Counted from the stretch's first letter, positions 4,726-13,207 are shown. The stretch: DNA of 13,446 bases from Ruminococcaceae bacterium UBA2656 (GCA_002359465.1 DENA01000018.1:7807-21252); one strand, 5' to 3'. The notes: a model not told the origin generated them from the letters alone. Made by a program: numbers and translations.

Positions 4726-6142
4726 ATTTGCGTATCAACTGAATCAAAAGTTTTTCCGCTTCAACCGCATCGGCACGACCGCGTGTTGCTTTCATAACAG
4801 CACCTAAAATCGCCTTGAGCGCCTTTTCCTTGCCGGAAAGGTAATCCGACACCGCGCTTTGACTGGAGGCGATAGCCTGCTCACAGACGGATTTAAGGGC
4901 ATCCGCATCCACACCGCCCATATCCGCTTCGCTGATCAGTTCCCCGGGTGCCTTGCCAGTGTCAAGCATTTTCTCAAGCGTTGCCTTTAAAAGGTTCATC
5001 TTGATTTTCCTCTCATCCAGCAGTTGCACCAGCGCGCCCAGATTTTCGGGTGTCACGTTGATCTGGAAGTTTTCCTTTGCGCTGTCTCCCTCCAGACGGC
5101 TGAAAATCTGGCCGATCATGCAGTTTGCTACAACTTTCGGATTCTTAACGCCTTTGATGGCCTTCTCAAAATATTCGGCGATTCTACGGTATTTAATCAG
5201 TTGCTGCGCGTCGGCTTCGGGAATATCAAACTCCGTTATATACCGGTTCAGCTTCTTATGGGGAGGTTCCGGCAGTCTTTCCTTTAAACGGGAGATCATT
5301 TCGTCGGTAACCTGAATGGTCACAAGGTCCGGTTCCCTGAAATAGCGGTAATCGTGGGCGTCTTCCTTGCCGCGCATGCTCTCCGTACAATCGTCGTCTT
5401 CATTATAGCGGCGGGTTTCCTGAACAACCTTTTCACCGCATTGCAGCAGGTCGATCTGGCGGTTAATTTCATAATCCATCGCCTTTGTCATGTGGGCGAA
5501 TGAGTTCATGTTTTTTATTTCGGTTCTGGTACCGAGTTTTTCCGTACCCTGGGGCCGTACGGAAATATTGACGTCGCAGCGCATGGAGCCTTCCTGCATT
5601 TTGCAGTCGGAAATACCGATAAAGCGCATGATGAGCTGCAGCTTTTCCAGATATTCCTTGGCTTCGTCAATGCTGCGGATGTCGGGTTCCGAGACGATTT
5701 CAATCAGGGGTACGCCGCCGCGGTTGTAATCCACATAGGTGTTGCCGCGCTGATGAACCAGCTTGCCGGCGTCTTCCTCAATATGGATGCGCAAAATGCG
5801 GATTTTTCTGCCGTTGCTCAGCTCCACATATCCGTTTTTGCATAGCGGCATATCATACTGTGAAATCTGGTACGCCTTCGGCAAATCGGGGTAGACGTAG
5901 TTTTTACGGTCCATTTTGGAAACGGAGCTGATTTCGCAGTTTGTGGAAAGACCGGCCATAATCGCGTATTCCACTACTTTTTTGTTCAGCTTGGGAAGAG
6001 TGCCCGGCAGCCCGATGCAGATGGGGCAGCAGTGCGTGTTGGGGTCTCCGCCGAACTCCGTTGAGCACGAGCAGAAGATCTTTGTTTTTGTGGATAATTC
6101 GATATGCGTTTCCAACCCGCAGACCAGTTCGTAGCTGCTCAT
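4724..6142 (-). CDS. gatB: Asp-tRNA(Asn)/Glu-tRNA(Gln) amidotransferase subunit B
   Basis: 472 residues, the usual length. GatB activates the misacylated Asp-tRNA(Asn) or Glu-tRNA(Gln) with ATP and receives ammonia from GatA. The start region YELVCGLETHIELSTKTKIF is the family signature. Cys24, Cys26, Cys39 and Cys42 (IFCSCS, then CPICIGLPG) fit the zinc site of the cradle domain. DRKNYVYPDLPKAYQISQYD (82-101) and EEDAGKL carry further conserved active-site residues. The C-terminal part (about 330-472) is the helical tail with YqeY-like domain that grips the tRNA elbow. Start ATG 6142 overlaps the gatA stop codon by four bases (ATGA), with GGGGGTG as ribosome binding site: translational coupling in the operon aspS-gatC-gatA-gatB. 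Confidence 0.97.
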   Translation of the reverse strand: MSSYELVCGLETHIELSTKTKIFCSCSTEFGGDPNTHCCPICIGLPGTLPKLNKKVVEYAIMAGLSTNCEISSVSKMDRKNYVYPDLPKAYQISQYDMPLCKNGYVELSNGRKIRILRIHIEEDAGKLVHQRGNTYVDYNRGGVPLIEIVSEPDIRSIDEAKEYLEKLQLIMRFIGISDCKMQEGSMRCDVNISVRPQGTEKLGTRTEIKNMNSFAHMTKAMDYEINRQIDLLQCGEKVVQETRRYNEDDDCTESMRGKEDAHDYRYFREPDLVTIQVTDEMISRLKERLPEPPHKKLNRYITEFDIPEADAQQLIKYRRIAEYFEKAIKGVKNPKVVANCMIGQIFSRLEGDSAKENFQINVTPENLGALVQLLDERKIKMNLLKATLEKMLDTGKAPGELISEADMGGVDADALKSVCEQAIASSQSAVSDYLSGKEKALKAILGAVMKATRGRADAVEAEKLLIQLIRK

Positions 6143-7602
6143 AGCTTCACCCCCATATCCGCAGAACGGAAGACCGTATTTCCAGCGGCAGACTCGTACT
6201 GGTGCGCCGCGTTTAAAATGACCGCCTCACTGAAGCTGCTGCCGATCAGCTGCATACCGATGGGCAGGCCCGCGGCGTCAAAGCCGCAGGGGATGGAGAC
6301 GGCGGGCAGACCGGCGATATTTACCGGTACGGTGCAGATGTCCGTCTGATACGTTTCCACCGCGTCCTGTGCGGTGAAATTCAACGGAAAGGCCGTCATG
6401 GGGACGGTAGGAGCGAGAATCACGTCGCACTTTTCAAACGCGTCCTGAAACGCTTTAACCAGTGCGCCGCGCAGATTCTGCGCTTTTTTGTAGTACGCGT
6501 CGTAATAGCCCGCGCTGAGCACATAGGTGCCGAGCAGAATTCTGCGCTTGACTTCCTTGCCGAAGCCTTCGCTGCGCGTTTTGCAGACCATTTCATTGCG
6601 GTCACTGTAATGCGGGGTGCGGTAACCGTAGCGGATACCGTCGTACCGGCCGAGATTGGAGGACGCTTCCGCGCACGCCAGAATGTAATAGACCGACAGG
6701 CTGTATTTTAAGGAAGGCATATCAAAATAGACGATTTCCGCGCCGAGTGATTCGTATATCTTCAGCGCATTTTGAATCGCGCCGTTCACGTCACTGCGGA
6801 TACCGTCAAAATATTCCTTTGCAATACCGATTTTCATGCCTTTGATGCTGTTGTTCAGGCTTTCGCCGGCCGGCTTCCCGGTGTTGCCGCGGCAGGTCGA
6901 GTCTTTTTCGTCATACCGGGAAATCGAGTCGTAAACCAGCGCGGCATCCTCCACCGTCGCGGTGATCGGCCCGATCTGGTCAAAGCTCGACGCGTAGGCA
7001 ATCAGCCCGTAGCGCGAAACGGCGCCGTAGGTCGGCTTTAAACCGACCAGGCCGCAGAAGCTTGCCGGCTGGCGGATGGAACCGCCCGTGTCGGAACCAA
7101 GGCCGTAAACGGCAAGGTTGCCGCCTACTGCCGAGGCAACCCCGCCGGAGCTGCCGCCCGCCACGCGCGAAACGTCGTGGGGATTCAGCGCGCCGCCGAA
7201 GCACGAGGTCTCGCAGGAGGAGCCCATTGCGAACTCGTCCATATTTGTTTTCCCGAGCAGTACGGCGTTCTGCCTTTGTAAAAGCTCCCATACAGTCGCG
7301 TCATAGATCGGATAGTATCCTCTCAGAATGTTGGAGCAGCAGGTGGTTTCGATTCCTTTTGTGGAAATGTTGTCCTTTAGGGTCATCGGGATGCCTTCCA
7401 GCGGAGCAAGCGTTTCGCCGGAGGCGATTTTCTTGTCCACTGTCTTTGCCGTTTCCATTGCCAGCTCCAGAGTGGGGTTGACATAGGCGTTAATTTTTTG
7501 ATTTTCGGCTTTCACCGCGTCAATATATTTTTGTGTTAGCTCCTGACAGCTGATCTGCCGGGACTGCATCAGTCCGCTCAGCTTTTTAATCTGACTTTCC
7601 AT
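6139..7602 (-). CDS. gatA: Asp-tRNA(Asn)/Glu-tRNA(Gln) amidotransferase subunit A
   Basis: 487 residues, normal length. This is the glutaminase subunit: it hydrolyses glutamine and channels ammonia to GatB. The amidase-signature catalytic triad can be read as Lys76 (MTLKDNIS), Ser151 (VAGGSSGGVASAVGG) and Ser175 (GSDTGGSIRQPA); the 75- and 24-residue spacings equal those of known GatA enzymes. The C-terminus PCGFDAAGLPIGMQLIG is also typical. The start is ATG 7602 with AGGAGG (7613-7608) five bases upstream, which overlaps the gatC stop codon. It overlaps gatB by four bases downstream. Confidence 0.97.
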   Translation of the reverse strand: MESQIKKLSGLMQSRQISCQELTQKYIDAVKAENQKINAYVNPTLELAMETAKTVDKKIASGETLAPLEGIPMTLKDNISTKGIETTCCSNILRGYYPIYDATVWELLQRQNAVLLGKTNMDEFAMGSSCETSCFGGALNPHDVSRVAGGSSGGVASAVGGNLAVYGLGSDTGGSIRQPASFCGLVGLKPTYGAVSRYGLIAYASSFDQIGPITATVEDAALVYDSISRYDEKDSTCRGNTGKPAGESLNNSIKGMKIGIAKEYFDGIRSDVNGAIQNALKIYESLGAEIVYFDMPSLKYSLSVYYILACAEASSNLGRYDGIRYGYRTPHYSDRNEMVCKTRSEGFGKEVKRRILLGTYVLSAGYYDAYYKKAQNLRGALVKAFQDAFEKCDVILAPTVPMTAFPLNFTAQDAVETYQTDICTVPVNIAGLPAVSIPCGFDAAGLPIGMQLIGSSFSEAVILNAAHQYESAAGNTVFRSADMGVKL

Positions 7603-7611
7603 CCGTACCTC

Positions 7612-7890
7612 CTACATGCGTTTTTTGACCAGAAAATATCCGTCGTCCCGGTTTTTCGCATTTTTCAAAATTTCCTCACGGTCGCAGGAGGGAACAACGA
7701 CATCCTCCCGGAATACGTTGGAGAGATTGTTGATATTGTCAAAATCGGAGGCGTCGGCGCTGGCGGCGTTGATTGTATCGGCAAAACCGATGATTTCGCT
7801 CATGTCCTTGGTCAGTTCATCCAGTTCCTCGGAACTGACGGAAAGCTTTGCAAGGTTGGCGATATTTAATATTTCCTCATGCGTAATCAC
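7612..7890 (-). CDS. gatC: Asp-tRNA(Asn)/Glu-tRNA(Gln) amidotransferase subunit C
   Basis: 92 residues. GatC is a small non-catalytic subunit that wraps around GatA and fastens it to GatB. The N-terminus has the family pattern THEEILNIANLAKLSVSSEE with the helical pair continuing to MSEIIGFADTI, and the C-terminal half carries NVFREDVVVPSCDREEILKN and the closing DDGYFLVKK (family: G.f.VP). The start is GTG 7890, seven bases after AGGAGG; a GTG start fits a subunit needed in modest amounts. It begins 27 bases after the aspS stop codon and its stop codon lies in the gatA ribosome binding site. Confidence 0.95.
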   Translation of the reverse strand: MITHEEILNIANLAKLSVSSEELDELTKDMSEIIGFADTINAASADASDFDNINNLSNVFREDVVVPSCDREEILKNAKNRDDGYFLVKKRM

Positions 7891-7917
7891 AGGGAGACCT
7901 CCTTTTTAGGTCAGGTT

Positions 7918-9669
7918 TTATTTTCTCAGCCTGATGTGTACCTCGCGCAGCTGTTGTTCGGTGACTTCGCTGGGGGAGCCCATCAGCACGTCCTGCGCGT
8001 TGGAGTTCATCGGGAACGCAATCACTTCGCGGATGTTTTCTTCTCCGGTCAAAAGCATCAGCATGCGGTCCACACCCGGAGCCATGCCGGCGTGCGGCGG
8101 AGCACCGTACTGGAATGCATTGTAGAGCGAGGTGAATTTGGTCTTGATATCTTCCTCGGTGTAGCCCGCGATTTCAAATGCCTTGACCATCACGGCGATA
8201 TCGTGGTTGCGCACCGCGCCGGAGGAAAGCTCCACGCCGTTGCAGACGATATCGTACTGGTAAGCCAGAACATCCTCCGGCTTTTTCGTCGTCAGCGCTT
8301 TCATTTCGCCCTGCGGCATGGAGAACGGGTTGTGAGTGAAGACGTAATTACCGGTGTCCTCGTCAATTTCAAACATGGGGAAGTCTACAATAAAGCACAT
8401 TTCAAATGCGTCTCTGTCAATCAGATTCAGCCTTTCGCCAAGCTCCGTACGGATTTGCCCGGCGAGCTTCGGCGTGATGTCGCTGTCGTCCGCGATAAAG
8501 AAAATCACGCAGCCGGGTTTCAGTCCCGAACGGCGGACGAGTTCTTCGCGTTTATCGTCGGACAGATACTTGTTGATCGGACCCTTGTATTCATTATCCG
8601 CGGTCACGCTGATATAGCCGAGACCCTTCATGCCGATTTCACCTGAAAATTTAAGCATGTTTTCAAAAAAGCTTTTCGGCTGGGAAGCACAGTCCGGCAC
8701 ATTGATTGCCCGGACCATTTTGCCCTTGAACGGGGCAAAGGTGGTATTTTCAAAAATATCGGTAATGTCGATAATTTCAAGCGGGTTGCGCAGGTCGGGC
8801 TTATCTGTGCCGTATTTCAGCATGGACTGTGCATAGGGGATGCGTACAAACGGCGCTTTGGAAACTTTTTTATTCGAAAATTTCGCAAAGGTTTCTCCCA
8901 GCACTTCCTCCGCAACGGAGAAAACGTCCTCCTGTGTGGCGAATGCCATTTCAAAGTCCAGCTGATAGAACTCGCCGGGCGAACGGTCGGCTCTTGCGTC
9001 CTCGTCCCGGAAGCACGGCGCAATCTGAAAATAGCGGTCAAAACCCGATACCATCAGAAGCTGTTTGAAAATCTGCGGCGCCTGCGGCAGGGCGTAAAAT
9101 TTTCCCGCGTGCCGGCGGCTGGGAATCAGGTAGTCGCGCGCGCCCTCCGGGGAAGAAGCGGAGAGAATCGGCGTCTGGATTTCCAGAAAACCCATTTCTG
9201 TCATTTTGCTGCGCAGAGAAGAAATTAACTGAGAGCGCAGGACGATATTCTGATGTACCTTCGGATTGCGCAAATCCAGAAAGCGGTATTTCAGACGGAC
9301 ATCCTCTTTGGTTTCCTTTGACAAATCCACTTCGAACGGCAGTCCGGTCAGTGTTTTGCCAAGCACGGTGAGGGCGGAGACCTTTACCTCCACCGTGCCG
9401 GTATTGATTTTGGGATTAACAGTGTCTTCGTCGCGCAGCAAGACGGTGCCGGCGGCAGTAATGGTGCATTCTTTTGTGACATTGTCCAGCAGATTATTGT
9501 CGTAGACCACAATCTGAACCACGCCGTAATGATCGCGCAGATCCAGAAATTTTACGCCGCCGTGGTCGCGGATGTTTTCTACCCAGCCGGCCACGCGCAC
9601 TTCGCTGCCAATGTCCTGTTCGCTGACTTCGCCGCACAGATGGGTGCGGTATTGGTTGACACAAATCAT
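7918..9669 (-). CDS. aspS: Aspartyl-tRNA synthetase, probably non-discriminating (Asp/Asn)
   Basis: 583 residues, bacterial-type class IIb enzyme that charges tRNA with aspartate. Domains: anticodon-binding OB fold (about 1-105), catalytic core with a GAD insertion (about 285-410), and C-terminal extension. QAPQIFKQLLM (197-207), motif 2 FRDEDARAD (220-228) with GEFYQLDFEM, and motif 3 PGVDRMLMLLTGEENIR (from 531) are all present. In the OB fold His36 (NIRDHGGVKF) is the residue reported for non-discriminating AspRS, where discriminating ones such as E. coli have Leu. Its place as first gene of an operon with gatCAB agrees: it would also make Asp-tRNA(Asn) for amidation. GGGG at about ten bases before ATG 9669 is the ribosome binding site; a promoter lies at 9713-9741. 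Confidence 0.97.
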   Translation of the reverse strand: MICVNQYRTHLCGEVSEQDIGSEVRVAGWVENIRDHGGVKFLDLRDHYGVVQIVVYDNNLLDNVTKECTITAAGTVLLRDEDTVNPKINTGTVEVKVSALTVLGKTLTGLPFEVDLSKETKEDVRLKYRFLDLRNPKVHQNIVLRSQLISSLRSKMTEMGFLEIQTPILSASSPEGARDYLIPSRRHAGKFYALPQAPQIFKQLLMVSGFDRYFQIAPCFRDEDARADRSPGEFYQLDFEMAFATQEDVFSVAEEVLGETFAKFSNKKVSKAPFVRIPYAQSMLKYGTDKPDLRNPLEIIDITDIFENTTFAPFKGKMVRAINVPDCASQPKSFFENMLKFSGEIGMKGLGYISVTADNEYKGPINKYLSDDKREELVRRSGLKPGCVIFFIADDSDITPKLAGQIRTELGERLNLIDRDAFEMCFIVDFPMFEIDEDTGNYVFTHNPFSMPQGEMKALTTKKPEDVLAYQYDIVCNGVELSSGAVRNHDIAVMVKAFEIAGYTEEDIKTKFTSLYNAFQYGAPPHAGMAPGVDRMLMLLTGEENIREVIAFPMNSNAQDVLMGSPSEVTEQQLREVHIRLRK

Positions 9670-9712
9670 ATTCCGTTAATCCCCTTTAATGCTTTAGTTA
9701 ATTTAAAGTATA

Positions 9713-9741
9713 ATTATACCATAAAATGCATCGCCCGGCAA
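9713..9741 (-). promoter_or_regulatory. Promoter of the aspS-gatCAB operon
   Basis: Minus strand TTGCCG (9741-9736), 17-base spacer and perfect TATAAT (9718-9713), leaving a leader of under 40 bases before aspS. No T-box or other riboswitch fits in so short a leader. Confidence 0.65.
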
Positions 9742-9828
9742 CGGAAACTCTTCCTGATTTCCGACCAAATCACAATGCACTTTATCACTTTACTATACCA
9801 TATTTTTCCGCGAATTGCGATACAAAAT

Positions 9829-11046
9829 TCACTGTGCTTTTACGATATTAATTAGCACTTCTACCATGCTGTCCATGGACTGCACCGGAATATACTCAAA
9901 CCTGCCGTGAAAATTGTGTCCGCCTGTGGAAAGGTTAGGGCAGGGAAGGCCCATAAAAGAGAGTCTTGCACCGTCGGTGCCGCCGCGGATCGCCACGATT
10001 TCGGGTTCCACGCCTGCTTCTTTCATCGCTTTCTGCGCCTTTTCAATGATGAACATATGCGGCTCTATTTTTTCTTTCATATTGTAGTAGGAATCGCGCA
10101 GGGTAAGCTCAATGGTGTTTTCTCCGTATTTTTCATTGAGGTAGCGGGCAATGTTTTCAAAACGGGCCTTTTTCTCCGTAAATTGCTTTCTGTCATGGTC
10201 GCGGATAATATAGCGGAGAACGGTTTTTTCCTCGTCGCCTTCCATATGGCTCAGATGGTGAAAGCCCTCGTAGCCCTCGGTGCAGGCGGGGATTTCGTTC
10301 GGGGGTAGCATGGAGTTGAACTCTATGCCCATGAGCATTGCGTTTTTCATTTTGTTTTTCGCGTCCCCCGGATGGATGTTGACTCCGTTTACCGTGACAA
10401 TTGCTGCCGCGGCGTTAAAATTTTCGTATTCGATTTCTCCGAGTTTTCCGCCGTCCACCGTGTAGGCGTAATCCGCCCCGAAATGTGCCACGTCGAATTT
10501 ATCCGCGCCGCGCCCGATTTCGGTATCGGGGGTAAACGCGACCGCTATTTTTCCGTGCCTGACGCCGTCGTCATTCAGCCTTTGCACAGCGGTCAGTATT
10601 TCCGCCACACCGGCCTTGTCGTCGCTGCCCAGAAGGGTGGTGCCGTCGGTGACGATCAGGTCCTTGCCCCTGTAATCGCGCAGGCTTTCAAATTTTTCGG
10701 GGCTCATGACGATATTCTTCTCCTGATTCAGAACAATGTCCCCGCCGTCGTAATTTTCCACTATTCTCGGCTTCACATTGGCGCCGCTCGCGGACGGGCT
10801 TGTGTCCATGTGGGAAATCAGCCCGATAACCGGCAGTTTTTCCGCACAGTTTGCGGGCAGCGTTCCGTAAACATAGCCGCTGTCATCCATATGGGCATCC
10901 TCCATGCCCAGACCCTTCATTTCCTCCGCCAGCGCCCGCGCGAGCACCTTTTGCTTTTCCGTGCTGGGACAGACGTTTTCCGGGGCGTTTTCGTCGGAGG
11001 TGGTGTCAAAGCTGACATATTTCAGTAATCTCTCATACGTTCTCAT
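9829..11046 (-). CDS. pepT: Peptidase T (tripeptide aminopeptidase), M20B family, with altered catalytic residue
   Basis: 405 residues, the usual length. PepT is a cytoplasmic di-zinc enzyme that removes the N-terminal residue of tripeptides. Metal and active-site positions can be aligned with the Salmonella enzyme at an offset of two: His79 and Asp81 (SHMDTSPS), Asp142 (LLGSDDKAG), Glu176 and Asp198 (YTVDGG), and His377 (TGGHNFHG). The usual pair of glutamates (PDEEIG) reads PDTEIG here: Thr175 stands where the general base should be. The rest of the protein is well conserved, so the gene is not obviously decaying. The start is ATG 11046 with AAAGGAG eight bases upstream. It precedes aspS on the same strand by 160 bp, but aspS has its own promoter. 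Confidence 0.95.
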   Translation of the reverse strand: MRTYERLLKYVSFDTTSDENAPENVCPSTEKQKVLARALAEEMKGLGMEDAHMDDSGYVYGTLPANCAEKLPVIGLISHMDTSPSASGANVKPRIVENYDGGDIVLNQEKNIVMSPEKFESLRDYRGKDLIVTDGTTLLGSDDKAGVAEILTAVQRLNDDGVRHGKIAVAFTPDTEIGRGADKFDVAHFGADYAYTVDGGKLGEIEYENFNAAAAIVTVNGVNIHPGDAKNKMKNAMLMGIEFNSMLPPNEIPACTEGYEGFHHLSHMEGDEEKTVLRYIIRDHDRKQFTEKKARFENIARYLNEKYGENTIELTLRDSYYNMKEKIEPHMFIIEKAQKAMKEAGVEPEIVAIRGGTDGARLSFMGLPCPNLSTGGHNFHGRFEYIPVQSMDSMVEVLINIVKAQ

Positions 11047-11157
11047 CTCGTGTTACTCCTTTTTATATGATGGCAATCCGCCGCATCAACAGGATGCCGG
11101 CTGATTCCATTATTTGTTAATGTACCTTATTTTACTACGACGAGCCGGAAAAAACAA

Positions 11158-12531
11158 TCAGGCAAGCCATGCACTTTTCAGACACTCGACCGCCGCGCCG
11201 ATTTCTTTGATGGGAATTCCCGCAAAGCCGAGCATAACCTGTGAAGTGTCCTCCTGCGGCGGCATGGTCCTTACCCCTTTTTCCGCCGCCAGAGAACAAA
11301 GCTCCTGTGACGGCCTGCCGGTTTTCACATCTAGGATCAGGTACAGCAGCGTTTCCTCCAGCAGGATTTCCACGGTATCCCCGAAGGCGTTTTTCAGCGC
11401 TTTGATCAGCGCGGTGCTTTTGGCGGCGTACAGTTTCCTCAGCCGGCGCAAATGGCGTTCCAGCTGGCCGCTTTTTACATAGTTGCTTAAAGCGAGCTGC
11501 TCTATCTTGGACGCGGTCTGGTTGTAGCGGTTCGCCCGCGCTCTGTAGCGTTCCAGCAGGTTTTCCGGCAGCACCATATAACCGACGCGCACCGAAGGGA
11601 GAAGAAGCTTTGAAAAGGAACCGAGATAAACGATGTTTTCTCCTCCGGCCATACTTTGCATGGCCGGAATCGGGCGCGCGTTGTAGCGCAGCTCGCCGTT
11701 GTAGTCGTCCTCAATGATGATCGCGCCGGCCTCCTGTGCCCAGTTCAGCAGTTCAAAGCGCCTGCCCATGGGCAGGCTCGCGCCCGTCTGTATCCGGTTG
11801 GAGGGGCTGATAAACAGCAGTTTTGCGCCGCTCTCTGTCAGCGCGTCCATCCGGATTCCGCTCTCGTCCGCTGGTAAATGCAGAACGGAAAGGCCGCAGT
11901 CGGAAAAAACCTGCTCGGCCTGTAAAAAGCCCGGTTCTTCCATGGCTACGCGTTTGTCGTGCCCATTTAACAAACCGCATAATATGGTTAACAGCGGCTG
12001 TGTTCCCGCGCCGATGACAATCTGTTCCGGAGAGGCGACCACGCCCCTTACGCTGTAGCTGTAGGCGGAAAGCGCCTCACGCAGCGCGCGTTCGCCCTGA
12101 TGCTCGCCGTACCCGGCAATCACCTCCTGCCGGTTCAGCACATCGCGGATATGCCGCCGCCAGATCTTGATATCGATGTTGTCGCTGTCCACACAGTCGC
12201 TTCCGAAATTGTAGCGGATTGCCGGGCGGCTCGGCGGCAGTGTGCCGACGCGCCGCGGCTTCTGACGTCCGGCGTCGTCATGCACCGCGGCCAGCACAAA
12301 ATACCCGCGCTGCGGTCGGGATTGAATATAGCCTTCCACACAAAGCTGCTGATACGCATTTTCCACCGTGGTGCAGCTCAGCTTTAAATCCTCCGCCAGT
12401 TTGCGGATGGACGGGAGCCGTTCTCCCTTTGCAAGGTGTCCGGCCTCAATCGCCGACTGGATGGTCAGGTAAAGCTGCTGGTACAGCGGTGTGTCGGAGC
12501 TTGCGTCCAATATCAGATAATCGTAGGTCAT
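11158..12531 (-). CDS. MocR/PdxR-like transcription regulator (GntR wHTH plus PLP-binding aminotransferase domain)
   Basis: 457 residues, typical for MocR. The N-terminal winged helix (about 14-80: PLYQQLYLTIQSAIEAGHL, ERLPSIRKLAEDL, then TTVENAYQQL) is GntR-like. The remainder is an aminotransferase-fold domain: GAGTQPLL (174-181), EDDYNGELRY (274-283), and GSFSKLLLPSVRVGY (304-318), where Lys308 would bind PLP. SPSNRIQTG (242-250) differs from the more usual PSHQxPTG. MocR proteins sense PLP or an amino compound through it; members of the PdxR type control vitamin B6 synthesis or uptake. The divergent neighbour is an ECF S-component, and half-sites lie between them, so control of vitamin uptake is the likely job. 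ATG 12531 follows GGAGG by six bases. Confidence 0.9.
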   Translation of the reverse strand: MTYDYLILDASSDTPLYQQLYLTIQSAIEAGHLAKGERLPSIRKLAEDLKLSCTTVENAYQQLCVEGYIQSRPQRGYFVLAAVHDDAGRQKPRRVGTLPPSRPAIRYNFGSDCVDSDNIDIKIWRRHIRDVLNRQEVIAGYGEHQGERALREALSAYSYSVRGVVASPEQIVIGAGTQPLLTILCGLLNGHDKRVAMEEPGFLQAEQVFSDCGLSVLHLPADESGIRMDALTESGAKLLFISPSNRIQTGASLPMGRRFELLNWAQEAGAIIIEDDYNGELRYNARPIPAMQSMAGGENIVYLGSFSKLLLPSVRVGYMVLPENLLERYRARANRYNQTASKIEQLALSNYVKSGQLERHLRRLRKLYAAKSTALIKALKNAFGDTVEILLEETLLYLILDVKTGRPSQELCSLAAEKGVRTMPPQEDTSQVMLGFAGIPIKEIGAAVECLKSAWLA

Positions 12532-12545
12532 AATTTCCTCCGTTA

Positions 12546-12597
12546 AAACTGTACTGATTATTTTTTTATAAACTGTATATTTTAATGCAAACAGTTT
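12546..12597. promoter_or_regulatory. Candidate operator of the MocR-like regulator: two direct and one inverted AAACTGT half-site
   Basis: AAACTGTA occurs at 12546-12553 and again at 12570-12577 (24 bases apart), and the inverted form ACAGTTT at 12591-12597, making an inverted repeat with the second copy. Direct plus inverted half-sites are the known style of MocR/PdxR operators. The sites lie just downstream of the predicted minus-strand promoter and overlap the weak plus-strand one, so both genes could be controlled together. Confidence 0.6.
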
Positions 12598-12606
12598 TCC
12601 GCTAAT

Positions 12607-12634
12607 ATTATAGCACAGCTTTAAAGCAAATCAA
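12607..12634 (-). promoter_or_regulatory. Promoter of the MocR-like gene
   Basis: Minus strand TTGATT (12634-12629), 16-base spacer and TATAAT (12612-12607). Transcripts start near 12600 and cross the half-sites at 12597-12546, fitting autorepression. On the plus strand TATTAT (12606-12611) with a poor -35 (TTAATG, 12582-12587) is a weak promoter for the S-component genes, probably needing activation. Confidence 0.5.
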
Positions 12635-12652
12635 TTGTTGGAGTGTAAAAAT

Positions 12653-13180
12653 ATGAAAACAGGCAAATATCAATCGACAGGTACCTACGTCATGACGGCT
12701 CTGTTTGCCGCGATGATTTTTGTTGTCACAGCCTATGTTCTGCACATTCCCACACCCGCTACGGGCGGGTATATCCATCTGGGGGATTCCATTCTTTATC
12801 TGGCTGCCAGTATCCTGCCGGCGCCGTTTGCCGTTGCGGCCGGGGGAATCGGCGAGGCGATGTCCGACGCGCTGACGGGAAGCGTAGCGTATGCGCTGCC
12901 GACGTTCCTGATCAAATCGGCTATGGTTCTGTGCTTTTCTTCGGCGGGCAAAACGATTCTTCATAAGCGCAACGCCGCTGCGGCGGTTGTCGCCGGGGTG
13001 ATCTGCATTGCCGGATATTATTTGACGGAAGTCGTTTTCCTGCACAGCTTTCTTTCACCGCTGGCGGAGGTGCCGGCCAACCTGGTGCAGGCGGGCGCGA
13101 GCGCAGCGGCCTATTTCCTGTTAGGCAACGCGCTGGATAGATTAAATGTCAAAAACCGCATCGGCGCGATTTATAATTAA
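12653..13180 (+). CDS. ECF transporter S component, predicted vitamin (possibly B6) uptake
   Basis: 175 residues, a membrane protein of the PF07155-like S-component family that captures a vitamin and docks on the shared ECF energising module. ATG 12653 follows TTGGAG by nine bases; an upstream TTG at 12635 is less good. Hydrophobic segments are visible at about 13-31 (with ALFAA, an AxxxA motif used for docking), 47-66, 80-98, 106-129 and 143-160. YIHLGDSILYL (40-50), APFAVAAGGIGEAMSDAL, FLIKSAM and PANLVQAG are family signatures. The ATPase and transmembrane A/T subunits are not in the window, as is usual for group-II S components. The divergent PLP-type regulator suggests pyridoxine or a related compound as substrate; this is inference, since the fold is shared by riboflavin, HMP and other transporters. 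Confidence 0.85.
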   Translation: MKTGKYQSTGTYVMTALFAAMIFVVTAYVLHIPTPATGGYIHLGDSILYLAASILPAPFAVAAGGIGEAMSDALTGSVAYALPTFLIKSAMVLCFSSAGKTILHKRNAAAAVVAGVICIAGYYLTEVVFLHSFLSPLAEVPANLVQAGASAAAYFLLGNALDRLNVKNRIGAIYN

Positions 13181-13207
13181 TCATTGCAGTCGTTTGGGGG
13201 TATTATA

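Noticed and set aside
7879..8646. A 255-residue plus-strand frame opposite aspS and other long antisense frames (for example 10372-11028)
   Set aside because: They lie opposite strongly conserved genes, have no family similarity and follow from the GC-rich third positions.
9670..9828. T-box or other riboswitch before aspS
   Set aside because: The leader after the predicted promoter is under 40 bases and lacks the AGGGTGGNACCGCG motif.
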